Positions 12,011 through 23,273 of a stretch of 64,000 bases of DNA are shown here, piece by piece. Under the pieces are notes generated by a model that was not told the origin of the DNA, did not search any database, and was given only the letters and a program-made list of their open reading frames with translations. Position 1 is the stretch's first letter. Each line of letters begins with the position of its first letter. The position numbers and the translations under genes are program-made. Origin of the DNA: Astragalus membranaceus (Eukaryota > Streptophyta > Magnoliopsida > Fabales > Fabaceae); NCBI GenBank assembly GCA_039519185.1, contig CM076850.1:159508462-159572461 (forward strand), read 5' to 3'.

Positions 12011-12024
12011 TGGTATAACAGAGC
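12011..12024 (+). other. Primer-binding site of copia-1
   Basis: TGGTATAACAGAGC, three bases after the LTR, resembles the tRNA-iMet complementary sequence TGGTATCAGAGC used by most copia elements, with a 2-bp insertion. Confidence 0.7.
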
Positions 12025-12048
12025 ATCAAGATCCTTGAGGATTGATCA

Positions 12049-15000
12049 ATGGCGACGCGAAACAACGGTGGCATTCCGGCAAATCTTCCTATCTTCAACG
12101 GAAAGGACTATGAACGGTGGTGTGCGCAAATGAAAGTTCTGTTTCGCTTTCAAGATGTACTTGAAATCGTGAATGATGGTGTTCCACCACTTGCAAAAGA
12201 TGCCATTGAAGCGCAGAGAAACAATCACCATGCACTACGAAAGAGAGATGGAAAAAGTTTGTTCTTGATTCACCAAAGTGTTGATTCGAATATCCTGAAT
12301 TTGATCATTGATTATGATTCCGCGAAGAATGCGTGGGATATCCTCAAGAATGCATATGGAGGAGCGGATAGATTGAAGAAGATTCGTTTGCAGTCACTCC
12401 GAAAACAATATGAAGCATTGAGGATGAAAGATGGAGAATCAATTGGTGAATTCATTACAAGGTTAGTAGCTTTAACCAATCAAATGAAGAGTAATGGTAA
12501 AACTGTATCTGAAAAGAGTAAAGTAGAGAAAATTCTTAGATCTTTAACCCTAGAGTTTGACTATGTCGTCACTGCCATTGAGGAATCAAAGAACCTAGAT
12601 GAGATGAAGTTAGAAGAACTTCAAGGTTCTTTGGAGGCACACGAATTGAGGATTAGACAAAAAAGTTCAGAAAAGGAATCTGAACAAGCTTTGTTATCTC
12701 AATCCTCCAAGAAGAATTGGAAGTCAAATAATAAGAAAGAAAAAGGAAAATGGAAGAGTAAAGATAAAGAATCTAGTAGTAAGAAAGATGAACAAGGAAA
12801 CTCTGATAAGAAGAAACCTGATTTGAGTAAGGTGCAATGTTATAATTGTCAGCAATTTGGGAATTATAGGAACAAATGTAAAAACAAGAAGGTTCCTAGG
12901 AATAAAGATGCTGAAACCAAATTTGCAGATGATGAAGATACCAACTCTGACTCTGATTCAGAAGGCCTAGTATTGATGGCAATAATAGATGATGAGGATG
13001 AAAAGGACATCTGTTATAATAAAATTGTTGCTGAAAGTAGTGAGCAAGACAGTGGGAACACTTGTGAAGAAAGTGGAAACACTTGTGATGCTCAAAATAC
13101 TAGTGCAAGGTGTGTGGGGCAGGGCAGTGGAGACATTGGTGATGCCTCCAACATTGCCAGCAATAATGATGAAGAATTATCCCTCATGACAGCTACTGAC
13201 ACAGAGTTGCTGCTGTTGAAGGCAGATACAAATGAGAGTGAAGAAAAATTTGATGAATGGTATCTAGATACAGGATGCCCAAACCACATGTGTTGTCATA
13301 AGGAGTGGTTTATTGAACTGAAACAAATAAGTAAAAGAATTAGATTTGCAGTTAATAGTAGAGTCACTGCAGAAGGAATTGGCACTGTAAAGATTCTGTT
13401 AAGAGATGGAAAATGGTGCTATATTCAGGAAGTGTTTTATGTGCCAAAGATGAGGAGCAACCTATTAAGTCTTGGCTAGATGGTTGAGAAGAGATTCTCT
13501 GTTGTAATGGATAATAATAGTCTCAGTTTGTTTGATCCAAACAAGAGGTTGATTTTGAAAGTATCAATGCAAAGCAACAGAACTTTCAAAATCAAATTAC
13601 AAGTAATTGAAGAGCAATGCCTCTCAACCACTGTTGATGGTGAGAACTGGAGGTGGCACAGAACATTTGGTCATCTAAACTTCAAAAGCTTGAGTACCTT
13701 ACATGATAAAGGGATGGTATACGGCCTGCCAGCAGTGAAGATACCTGGTGAGATATGTGAAAAATGTTGTGAGTCAAAACAACCTAGGAAAGCTTTTAAG
13801 ACAGAAACACCAGGGAGAGCAGAAAAGAAACTAGAAGTGATATTCTCTGATGTGTGTGGTCTATTTGATGTCAGGTCATTGGGTGGAAACAGTTACTTTG
13901 TGACATTTATTGATGAATACACTAGAATGACATGGGTGTATCCAACCAAGAAAAAGAGTGAAGTGCTTGGAATTTTTAAGAGTTTCAAGACAATGATTGA
14001 AAAACAAAGTGAATGTTCAATCAAAACTCTAAGAACAGATGGAGGAGGTGAATATAACTCACATTAATTTGCAAAATTCTGTGAGAATGAAGGCATCATA
14101 CATGAAGTAACTTCACCATACACACCTCAGCATAATGGCATTGCTGAGAGGAGAAATAGGACCATCCTAAACATGGTAAGAAGCATGATGAAGGAAAAAG
14201 AGTTACCTCATTGTCTATGGGGAGAATTAGTAGACACGGCAGTGTACATTTTGAATAAATGTCCAACTAAGAAACTAATTGGCAAGACACCTGAGGAGGC
14301 TTGGCTAGAAAGAAAGCCAAGTGTCAAGCATCTCAGAATAATTGACTCACTATGTTACAAACACGTGCCTGAGCAACTTAGAAAGAAGTTGGATGATAGA
14401 ACACAACAAATGGTTCTTGTTGGATATCATCCAACAGGAGCATACAAATTGTATGATCTTGTTCAAAAGAAAGTTGTGAAGAGTAGAGATGTTGTAATAG
14501 ATGAATACAAGAGTTAGGACTGGAATAAGCACAATGCAGAAAGTAGTAAGAGGACTACTGTGCTAGACTTTGATGAAATGCAGGAACATGTTAATGAAGT
14601 TCCTGCAGTTGCAGAAGCTATTGTGCAAAATGAAGAAGCTGTTATGCAAAATGAAGAAGTGCCAGTAAGGAGGTCATTGAGAAATAGGCAAGTTCCTGCA
14701 AGACTAAATGATTTTGAGTTGATATCAGATTCAGCCATCTCTGCAGAAGGCGAACTTGTACACTTTGCACTGCTTGCAGAAGGTGAACCACTGAGTTTGG
14801 AGCTCCCTTTGAGGCATGAGCAGTGGAAAGAAGCTATGTTAGACGAGCTAAGGTCAATTGAAAAGAATAATACATGGGAACTTGCTGATTTGCCAAAGCA
14901 AAAGAAAGCAATTGACTTGAAATGGGTTTACAAAACCAAGGTCAAACCAAATGGTGAAGTGGCGAGATACAAAGCCAGGTAGCAAGAGGTTTTTTACAAA

Positions 15001-16333
15001 AACCAGGACTAGATTTCAACGAAATTTTTGCTCTTGTAGCAAGAATTGAAACAGTAAGGCTGGTGGTAGCATTGGCTAGTGGAAAAGGCTGGTCTATGCA
15101 TCAGCTTGATGTAAAATCAGCATTCCTCAATGGACCATTGGAGGAAGAGGTGTATGTTGCACAACCGCCAGGTTTTGAAATCAAAGGGCAAGAAAAGAAA
15201 GTACTTAAATTGAGGAAAGCCTTGTATGGTTTGAAGCAAGCTCCTAGAGCATGGAACAAGAGAATAGATACTTTTCTCTTAAACCAGAAATTTACAAGAT
15301 GCACAACTGAGCATGGTGTGTATGTGAAGAACTCAACTAGTGGTGATAAGCTGGTGCTGTGCTTATATGTTGATGATCTGCTGGTGACTGGCAACAATGA
15401 AGCTGACATAAGCTCATTTAAGAAGGTGATGATGTCTGAATTTAAAATGACTGATTTAGGTCATTTATCATACTTTCTGGGAATGGAGTTTGTGAACACT
15501 GACAAAGGTATATTTCTGCATCAAAAGAAGTATGCAAAAGATATCTTACACAGGTTTGAAATGACTGACAGCAAGCCTGTTTCTACTCAAGTGGATACAA
15601 GCAACAAACTTGAAAAGGATAGTGAAGAGAGTGAAATAGATGCCACTCTCTACAAGCAAATTGTGGGCTCACTTAGATACCTCTGCAACACAAGACCTGA
15701 CATTGTATATGGTGTAGGATTAATAAGTAGATTCATGGAAAAGCCAAAGGTTTCTCACTTGATGGCTGCAAAGAGGTTGCTTAGATACCTCAATGGTACA
15801 CAAGACTATGGATTCTGTATTCTAGGCAAAAAGACACAATCACTGCTACTGAGATACTTGGATATACCGATTCAGATTGGAGTGGTGACAGAAGTGATAG
15901 GAAGAGCATTGGAGGCTATGTTTTCATGTGTGAAAGAGCACCAATCTCATTGTGCTCAAAGAAGCAAAGTGTAGTAGCTCTGTCCTCTTGTGAGGCAGAG
16001 TACATTGCTGCTTCTTTTGCTGCTTGCCAAGCATCATGGCTAAGCATGCTGCTGTATGAAATTGGTCTGTACAGAAACACTGCGATGAAGTTGTTAATTG
16101 ACAACAAATCTGCCATAGATTTGGCCAAAAATCCTGTAGCACATGGTCGCTCAAAACATATTGATACAAAGTATCACTTTCTTCGTGATCAAGTAAACAA
16201 AGGGAAGCTTGAATTGGTCCACTGCAGAACCGAGTTGCAATTGACAGATGTAATGACAAAATCACTGCAGAAAGGAAGATTTGAAGAGCTAAGGACATTG
16301 CTTGGAATGGAATCACTCAGCAACATGAATTAA
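12049..16333 (+). pseudogene. copia-1 gag-pol polyprotein, broken by stops and frameshifts
   Basis: The ATG at 12049 starts MATRNNGGIPANLPIFNGKDYERWCAQM, a copia gag (UBN2-like). The zinc knuckle CYNCQQFGNYRNKC has lost its histidine. Protease is WYLDTGCPNHMC. After a TAG at 13477 come GAG-pre-integrase (WHRTFGHLN) and the integrase core (IFSDVCG, LRTDGGGEYNS). A TAA at 14065 and a TAG near 14515 interrupt the integrase and its C-terminal part. A frameshift near 14980 (KAR-stop where KARLVARGF is expected) precedes the RT palm with YVDDLLVTG. A second frameshift near 15855 precedes RNase H (SKKQSVVALSSCEAEYIAA). Translation ends at 16333. At least two stops fit CAG/CAA to TAG/TAA (C to T) changes. 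No functional product can be made. Confidence 0.92.
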
Positions 16334-16340
16334 GGAGGTG

Positions 16341-16629
16341 TATTGAGAGCTATTATTGTAATTCAATATTGCTGCATTTGTTGTTTTGTTTCAATTGAAA
16401 TAGGTTTTTCATTAATTCTAGTGTTATGCCATGTTGGCAGCCTATGTGGCAATTTCAGTCTAGTCACATGACATGTGTAAGTAAAGGATGTATATATAGT
16501 TGACATTCCATTCAATAATATACACACTTTACCATTCACTACTTTCTGAAAATCCCCTCTCTCTCTCTCTCAACAAACTTTCTGTTCTAAAACCAGTAAC
16601 AAGAATTTCTGTGACTTCCATCCCTAACA
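16341..16629 (+). repeat. 3' LTR of copia-1
   Basis: 289 bp, same start and end as the 5' LTR. It has two extra CT dinucleotides in the ctctctct run and a ttccgtg to ttctgtg change. It is preceded by the polypurine tract taaggaggtg. Confidence 0.93.
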
Positions 16630-16634
16630 GCAGC

Positions 16635-17385
16635 ATGGTCTTGACCTAGTGTTTAAAAACTAGCCAAAATCATAAACTAAATCACCTATATTACTTATCT
16701 TGCAACATGTGTTTTGACCAAGTGTTCAAAAACAAGATCACAGTAAGCAAAAACTAGCAAAAAATAAAAACTGTTACAGAATATTCCACAAAGACAAGCA
16801 TGTGTCCGGCATCTTCATCCGACTTTGTTTTATCACTATCATTCATATCACAATAACTAAATCACAAAATCAACACTAATAATAAACTAAATCACATCTG
16901 TCAAAAAAAAACAACTAAATCACAGTAACTATATTTTCCAAAGAATGATAATAATATTTTTTTCATAGACTTTTTATCAAACACCTTAAAGGCATAATCA
17001 AAGAGTGATGTTTGAGCTTCTTTGTTGGCCAAACTCTGTTTCTTGACACAGAGTTGCACTCCCTATGGATGAACCAAGCTCAAGCAGCAATCGCCAAGCA
17101 AACACGAGAGAGGACTGCCACATCGTATGCCTTTCCAGAGGGTCAATATAATAGCAAGCGCTGCGGTGCAGAAGAAATTTGTATGCCGACTTTACCGTCT
17201 TGCGCCTAAACAGTCCAAACTCCAAGACCATACATATCTTGTTGATCAGGTTGAGGGAAGAAATTGTTGAGTAAATCTTCTAATTCCAACAAGAGAAAGT
17301 CCTCATTGCCATTAAAGTTATCACAGTAACTAAAAGTGAATTTATAAATTAAACCACAATAACTAAAAGTTATCACAGTAATTAG
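16635..17385. other. AT-rich intergenic DNA, no gene recognised
   Basis: Contains several imperfect repeats of actaaatcacagtaac-type words near 16730-16930 and 17325-17380. A short open frame on the minus strand around 17000-17230 has no recognisable motif. The sequence after copia-1 (cttatcttgcaacatgtgttttgacc, near 16697) repeats the pattern seen before it. Confidence 0.45.
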
Positions 17386-17954
17386 GGTGATGATATTCGT
17401 ATCTGGCCTGGAAACTCACGAGGTAAGTTTAGTGTGGCTTCTTTTTGGTTCGGACTTTCGTTGGCTACCCACGAAGTGTCCTAATGCTTTTAACAAAAGA
17501 CTAATTTTCGCTGGTGCTTATGATCAAATTTCACTGGCCAACACCGAGTTTCTCCACTCCGGGAATCGAACCCGGGAGAATGGCTTTTATTATGCGGATT
17601 TACTAAGGTCAGTCAGAATTCTATGTGGAAGATAGTGTGGAAGTTGGATGTGAAGCAAAGAATTAGGCAATTTATTTGGTTGATTAAGCATGATAGGCTT
17701 ATGACTAATCAAAGAAAAGCAAGAATGCAACTAGGAGCACCTTACTGTGATTACTGCAAGGACATAAATGAAAGTACTCTCCATGTACTTAGAGATTGCC
17801 CACTTGCTTTGGTAGTGTGGGTTAATATTTTACAAATCAATTGCAGAGATCCTTTCTTTAATTGCACCCTTGAAGATTGGATAGATATGAATATGTCTAA
17901 TAATTTTGGGATACATGAGGACTTGAAGTGGTCTGCTGTGTGGGCTACTGTTAT
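17386..17954 (+). pseudogene. LINE ORF2 fragment (zinc-binding region), disrupted
   Basis: Starts with GDDIRIWPGNSRGKFSV, the plant zf-RVT entry motif. After an interruption of about 160 bp it resumes as MWKIVWKLDVKQRIRQFIWLIKHDRLMTNQRKARM, then CDYCKDINESTLHVLRDCPLALVVWVNIL with the Cys-X2-Cys and His-Cys ligands. The interruption (about 17425-17610) contains gggaatcgaaccc, the reverse complement of a pol-III box B, so it may be a small SINE-like piece. The fragment stops at WSAVWATV, where the large MULE-like element begins. No RNase H part is recognised on the far side (after 24427). Confidence 0.7.
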
Positions 17955-18315
17955 AGGCAAAAAAACCATCTTGGTGCACAAAAAAAAAATTATTTACCAA
18001 AATAATATACATTATGGGTTATATATCAAAGTAGGGCAGATTTTTTTTCTAGTTTAGAAGTCGCCCCCTGCAGCAGTGACTTCTGAACTGTGATTTGCAA
18101 TTTTTTTTTAAAATGCAGTTCAAAAGTCGCCCCCCCCAGGGTGACTTCTGAACTGTGTTTTGCAAAAAAATTTTAAAATGCAGTTCATAAGTCGCCCCCC
18201 ACCAAGGTGACTTCTGAACTGTGTTTTGCAATTTTTTTTTTAAAATGCAGTTCAGAAGTCGCCCCCCCCCATGGTGACTTCTGAACTGTGTTTTTTTATT
18301 TTATTATATATTAAA
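17955..18315 (+). repeat. Left terminal inverted repeat, with four tandem palindromic units
   Basis: Units of about 60-65 bp at 18056-18290, each containing CAGTTCAGAAGTCGCC, a short C-rich loop and GGTGACTTCTGAACTG. Every unit can therefore fold into a ~16-bp-stem hairpin, and the whole array pairs with 24101-24336. Confidence 0.85.
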
Positions 18316-18639
18316 ATGATAAAAATGAAAATTTATTTAATTTAAATAAAATAATTTATTTAGATAATTAATATTTTTAATCCAAATTTCCTAATTAAAT
18401 TTAAGGGTCACAAAGAAATATTACAACACAATAATTTATTTAAAAGACCAGCCGAAAATTACAATAGTTATTTAAAAGACTAATTTGAAATATTACAACA
18501 CATTAATTGCGGTTAGGGCAGTTGTTTCGGTTGTGACCCTCATTTCTACAAATTCTGCATCTTTTGGTGCGTGTACCCCTTTCTCTTTGATCCATCTCTG
18601 TACGAATACGGGTAGGTAAAATAATGCAATCTGAACCTC

Positions 18640-19560
18640 CGTAAGAAAATAATGGCATGAATAGAAGGCACAATTTTTAAAAAATAAAAAAATAAAATTA
18701 ATTACTCTAAAAAAGGACCAAAGGATAGGTAAAAAACCAATTTTGGACACTAAAAAAATGCCTTTTGTTACACTTTGTTGTACAGAATGTACATATTAAA
18801 AAAAATTGTAACTCATTTTTTTAAACACAACACGGTAGTATTATACTTTGTCTAGAAGACACAATTTTTAAAAAATTAAAATTAAAATTAATTAGTCAAA
18901 AAACCAGATCAAAATATAGGTTAAAAACCAATTTTGGACACTAAAAAGATGACTTTTGTTACACCTTGTTGTACAGAATGTACATATTAAAAAAAAATTT
19001 AAGTCTTTTTTTAAACACCACACGGTAGTATTATACTTTGTCTAGAAGGCACAATTTTTAAAAAATTAAAATTAAATTTAATTAGTCAAAAAAACAGACC
19101 AAAACATAGGTTAAAAACCAATTTTAGACACTAAAAATGACTTTTGTTACACTTTGTTGTACAGAATGTACATATTAAAAAAATTTGTAAGTCTTTTTTT
19201 AAACACAACACGGTAGTATTATACTTTGTCTAGAAGGAACAATTTTTAAAAAATTAAAATTAATTAGTCAAAAAAACAGACCAAAAGATAGGTTAAAAAC
19301 CAATTTTGGACACTAAAAAAATGACTTTTCTTACACTTTGTTGTACAGAATGTACATATTAAAAAAAATTGTAAGTCATTTTTTTAAACACAACACGGTA
19401 GTATTATACTTTGTCTAGAAGGCACTATTTTTAAAAAATTAAAATTAAAATTAATTAGTCAAAACAACAGACCAAAAGATAGGTAAAAAACCAATTTTCG
19501 ACACTAAAAAAATGACTTTTGTTACACTTTCTTGTACAGAATGTACATATTAAAAAAATT
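18640..19560 (+). repeat. Tandem array of ~188-bp repeats, about five copies
   Basis: The landmark tacagaatgtacatatt recurs at 18781, 18972, 19160, 19344 and 19535 (spacings 191, 188, 184, 191). Around it the same order repeats: ttttggacactaaaa, gttacactttg, aacacaacacggtagta, ctttgtctagaaggcac, ttagtcaaaaaa. Satellite-like and internal to the MULE-like element. Confidence 0.9.
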
Positions 19561-19609
19561 TGTTACACATTGTTGTACATAATGTCATTAAAATTAATGA
19601 CATTTATTT

Positions 19610-19772
19610 TAAAGGCCAGGATTGCACCGACGGTTTTCAAGGCCAGGATTGCACCGACACTTTTAAAGGCCAGGATTGCACCGAGACTTTTAAAGGCCAG
19701 GATTGCACCGACGGTTTTGAAGGCCAGGATTGCACCGACACTTTTAAAGACCAGGATTGCACCGACACTTTT
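19610..19772 (+). repeat. 27-bp minisatellite, six copies
   Basis: Six head-to-tail copies of a 27-bp unit with core aaggccaggattgcaccga and a variable last part (cggttttc, cacttttaa, gacttttaa). Since 27 is a multiple of three, one frame reads GQDCTDTFK nine-residue repeats without a stop. I see no evidence that it is translated. Confidence 0.92.
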
Positions 19773-19785
19773 GAATTGTTCAATT

Positions 19786-19915
19786 GCATTTTTCAGAGTG
19801 CATTGTGCAGAGTGCAGTATCGTGAACTGTGCAGAGTGCATTGTGCAACGTGCTTAGTGCAAAGTGCAGTGTCCAGTACTGTGCAGAGTGTATTGTGCAG
19901 TGTGCATTGGTCAGA
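19786..19915 (+). repeat. Degenerate gtgca/gtgcattgtgcagag repeats
   Basis: About a dozen close variants of gtgcattgtgcagagtgcag. The same word family reappears in the same orientation at 23780-23910, on the other side of the coding region. Confidence 0.75.
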
Positions 19916-19959
19916 GGGACAACTTTATTTTAAAAATAATTAAAAGAAGCAAAATAGTG

Positions 19960-20150
19960 TCGGCAAGTATAAAATAATTAAAAGAAAACAAAATAATTAA
20001 AAGAAAACAAAATAATTAAGAAGACAAAATAGTGTCGGCAAGTATAAAATAGTGTCGGCAGTGTGCATTGGTCAAGTATAAAATAATTAAAAGAAGACAA
20101 AATAGTTAAAAATAATCAAAAAGAAAGTGTCGGCAAGATAACTTTCTTTC
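19960..20150 (+). repeat. aaatagtgtcggcaagtataaaataattaaaag-type repeats
   Basis: The word aaatagtgtcggc occurs repeatedly here and its reverse complement gccgacactattt near 23970. These are subterminal-type repeats in opposite orientation on the two sides of the element. Confidence 0.6.
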
Positions 20151-20299
20151 TCCCCATCATTTCTTTCTTTCTCTCCCACTTGTATGTAATCTATATTAAG
20201 ACACAACCCTCTCTTCATTCATCAGCTACTCCACCCATCAACCTTCTTTTCATTCATCAGCTCCTCCAGGCCAATTTCTTCATTCAGACTTACTTAAAA

Positions 20300-22090
20300 A
20301 TGTCTTCCTTACTAAACGAACAACCTCACATTTCCATGCTTCTCAAGGATGACCCAATGGAAGTTCATCACGCATTCAAGCTTCCCGAACCAGATGCCTC
20401 TATATTACCATTGATAGAAAGAGCTGGGTTTCGTGACATTTCTTCAATTGGCGCATTCAAAATAAATCCAGCTTTGGTGGCAGCAATGGTCGAACGCTGG
20501 AGACCAGAAACACACACTTTTCATCTTCCAGTAGGGGAGTGCACAATAACTCTCCAAGACGTGGCGTTGCAGTTGGGGCTTCCCGTTGATGGAAATGCCG
20601 TTACTGGAAGTTGTCAACAAAATTGGGATCGAGTATGCAAACAACTTTTGGGTAAGCCTATCCCAGCAGATGGCATTGTAGGCAACCAAATTAAGTTCAC
20701 TTGGCTACAACGTGAATTTAATAATGTTCCAGAGGGCGCTTCCGACAAAGTGCGAAGACAATATTGTAGGGCGTACCTATTGCAGTTGATCGGGGGATAC
20801 ATACTCCCAGACAAATCATCAAACAGAGTCAACATAAAATACCTATCCCTATTGAAAAATTTCGATGAAATTTCAAGTTACAGCTGGGGGTCAGCATGTC
20901 TAACCAACTTATACAGAATGTTGTGTAAGACAACTACATGCTCCTCACGCACAATGGGTGGATGTACTCTATTGTTACAGTCTTGGGTCTGCTACCGCAT
21001 GCCATTCCTAGCACCAGGCTGCAACAGTCCTTATCAATGGCCACTAGCAAAGAGGTAAACATTTGACACAACTTATGAATACTAACAATTAAATTTCTTC
21101 TTTATGTTAACAATTTATTTGTTTTACTAGATGGGTTCGTACGCCACTTAGCCACACTAAGTGTCCATCAAGCATTGTTTTGTACAGATCAACAATAGAC
21201 CGCATGACACATGAAGAGTTTGAGTGGTTGCCATATCGGGAATTCAATTTGCCAGAAATAGAATTTCAGTACTACGGCATATGGACTACAAACACGGCTA
21301 TGGTCTGTTTCCATATGGTAGAATGGCACCATGCGGATAGAGTGACCTTGCAATTTGGCCTCGTCCAAGACATACCATCAGCACCAAAAGATATGAACCA
21401 CATGCACAACATCACCATGCAGGGACAGCCTGATGTCAATTGGGCTGTATATCACAAATAGTCAATTGATTTATGGAATGATAGACAAAACACATGTGTT
21501 GTGGGTCGGCCGTGCTTTGCTAAACCGACGCAGTCAGATAAATACTTGCGCTGGTTTCTAAAAAAATCAAGGCCATACATTTCAACAGATCAACATCTAA
21601 GGGATCCACGTGGTCTTGCAAATGTTGGTGATGTGGATGAAGAAGATGAACAAGACGTGCCAGCTCCCCCAATTACTCAAACCGAACGTCGAGAACGTAA
21701 CCGTAATCGACATCGACGTGCACCACCAACTCAACAGAGGACCCAAGAAGATGTGCCTCACCGCCACTCTATCTCCCACACACCAACATTCCAAGAACAT
21801 ACTCCTTTTCAAGATACATATCGACATTCTACTACCGAAAGGGACCCCGATATGTTTTATGAGTGCTTTGGGGTCCAACCCGGCTCTGCGCAATCTATAA
21901 CGTTGCTACGTCAAATATAAGAGCAGGCCGGCGGTGGTAGTTCTTCATCAGTTCCCCAATTTTTTCCAGAGCCACCGCCCCCTGCCCCTACTGAGGAAGA
22001 ACAACAACTACCACATCGGCATCAACGTCCACGGCGTGTCCCCAAACCTCGACAGTGTGGAACTGGGTCTCATCTTCTTCGTTAATTTTT
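20300..22090 (+). pseudogene. Plant mobile domain (aminotransferase-like / MAIN-like) gene, with in-frame stops
   Basis: The ATG at 20300 (MSSLLNEQPHISMLLKDDP) begins a plant mobile domain protein (PMD, PF10536 as I recall it). Typical blocks are ILPLIERAGF, INPALVAAMVERWRPETHTFHLPVGECTITLQDVALQLGLPVDG, GGYILPDKSSNRVNIKYL and WGSACLTNLYRML. An intron with GT-AG ends (about 21056-21129) joins AKR to WVRTPLSHT, followed by REFNLPEIEFQYYGIWTTNTAMVCFHMVEWH, a usual PMD continuation. A TAG at 21459-21461 interrupts the reading, which resumes in the same frame as SIDLWNDRQNTCV and continues to another stop at 21918; the last part is Pro/Arg/Gln-rich. Host PMD proteins such as MAIN and MAIL1 act in silencing and genome stability; many PMD copies are transposon cargo, as here. 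If 21459 is a genuine stop, a ~360-residue protein would remain. Confidence 0.75.
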
Positions 22091-22145
22091 TTTGTACTGT
22101 CTTTTTAAATTATCAGTGTGGAACTGTCTTTAGTTTAATTTATCA

Positions 22146-23273
22146 ACTAGTTTTTTTACCCGTGCATACGCACGGGTGATACTGTATGGTCGGTGTATTG
22201 CCATGAAGTCATAATAATAATTTGAAAGATAATTATAAGTTGTGAACAATGTCCAAAATGTATGATTTGAAATTCAAAGTGGAAAGAGATATGTATTATG
22301 TCATATAACAAACAAATGAAAATTATATTGAGTCGAAGAAATTAAAGGAGATTGACAATCAGAGTTATATTCATCCATAATAATGTATTTGGACATTAAA
22401 GGTAAAATATGCATCCCCGTTGACCCTCCCATTTGCATCCTCGTTGGCCCTCTATGGATGTCATTTTGCTAGCATTAGTTTTGATTATATAGAAAGTTGA
22501 TAAATTTACTAATTTACCCTTATTTTTTGCCAAATGGCAAAATTTGAATATGTTTATGGATGTCATTTTGTTAGCATTAATTTTGATTATATAGAAAGTT
22601 GATTATATATATATTAATAATGGAGTAAAAAATGAGGCAAAAAAAGAAAATGAGATTTAATATAAAATATGCACCCCGTTTTCGCTCCCGTTGGCACCTC
22701 CGTTGGCACTCCCGTTGGCAGTCCCATTGGCGCTCTCGTTGGCTCTCTCGTTGGCGCTGCCGTTGACGCTCCTGTTAAATTAATTGGCTTTATTAGTTTG
22801 AGTAGATTATAGTAAATTAAAAAAATATTTTTTTAAAGAAAAAAATTATCGATTTTTTAGAAAAAAAGCTGATTTTTAAAAAAAATTATTGATTTTTTTA
22901 AAAAAAAATAGTTTTTAAAATTTTTTCTGATTTAAAAAATAAAAATAAAAATTAATTAATGATTTTCTAAAAAAAGGAAAAAAGAAATTAAAAAAATTAC
23001 TGTTTTTGTAGAAATAAAAAATATTATTATCAACTACAATGTAATAAAAACACATACCAGCGAAATATCAATTTTAGACATTTTACAAGATTGCCACGTG
23101 TCCAAATTTGGGGGCAAAGTGGTAAATGCCCTGCAAAAAGACAAAAAATGCAGTTTTTAAAAAATAAAAAAACTTTTTCTGCAACTATTGTCAGTAAAAA
23201 GTAAAAAAAACGTCGGGACACGCGTACCTGTCAAATAGTCTGAAAAAGCTGTTATTTTAATATAGTAATAATA
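22146..23273 (-). mobile_element. Possible non-autonomous Helitron (minus strand)
   Basis: Read on the minus strand, the segment ends in a perfect 8-bp-stem hairpin (ACCCGTGC...GCACGGGT), then aaaaaaa and CTAG. This is the Helitron 3' signature (hairpin plus CTRR), followed by T. A candidate 5' end beginning TCTATTATTACTATATT lies at 23273 on the minus strand, but its preceding base is T, not the expected A. No Rep/helicase is present. The 3' end is convincing; the 5' end is tentative. Confidence 0.4.
22676..22775 (+). repeat. Short array of ~12-bp gttggcnctcc repeats
   Basis: About eight variants of ctcccgttggca/gctctcgttggc in tandem; isolated lines of the same word occur near 22417-22455 (cgttgaccctccc, cgttggccctc). 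Confidence 0.8.

Larger units (their letters stand above)
11723..16629 (+). mobile_element. Ty1/copia LTR retrotransposon (copia-1), complete but coding-defective
   Basis: Two LTRs (11723-12007 and 16341-16629) enclose one gag-pol region on the + strand. The element is flanked by the 5-bp target duplication gcagc (11718-11722 and 16630-16634). A primer-binding site resembling the initiator tRNA-Met type follows the first LTR, and a purine tract (taaggaggtg) precedes the second. Domain order is gag, zinc knuckle, protease, integrase, reverse transcriptase, RNase H, which defines copia. The LTRs differ by about two substitutions and a 4-bp change in a CT run, so the insertion is recent. Despite that, the coding region has three in-frame stops and two frameshifts. 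Confidence 0.93.

Noticed and set aside
17545..17590. tRNA-like sequence gggaatcgaacccggg
   Set aside because: It matches a T-arm/box B only; acceptor, D and anticodon arms cannot be folded around it.
18056..18290. Possible CRISPR-like array (regularly spaced ~60-bp repeats)
   Set aside because: Units are palindromic and contiguous without unique spacers, in a plant genome, and form the inverted ends of a transposon.
19519..19943. Overlapping open frames across the minisatellite on both strands
   Set aside because: Openness follows from the 27-bp period lacking stops; the frames extend into unrelated repeats.
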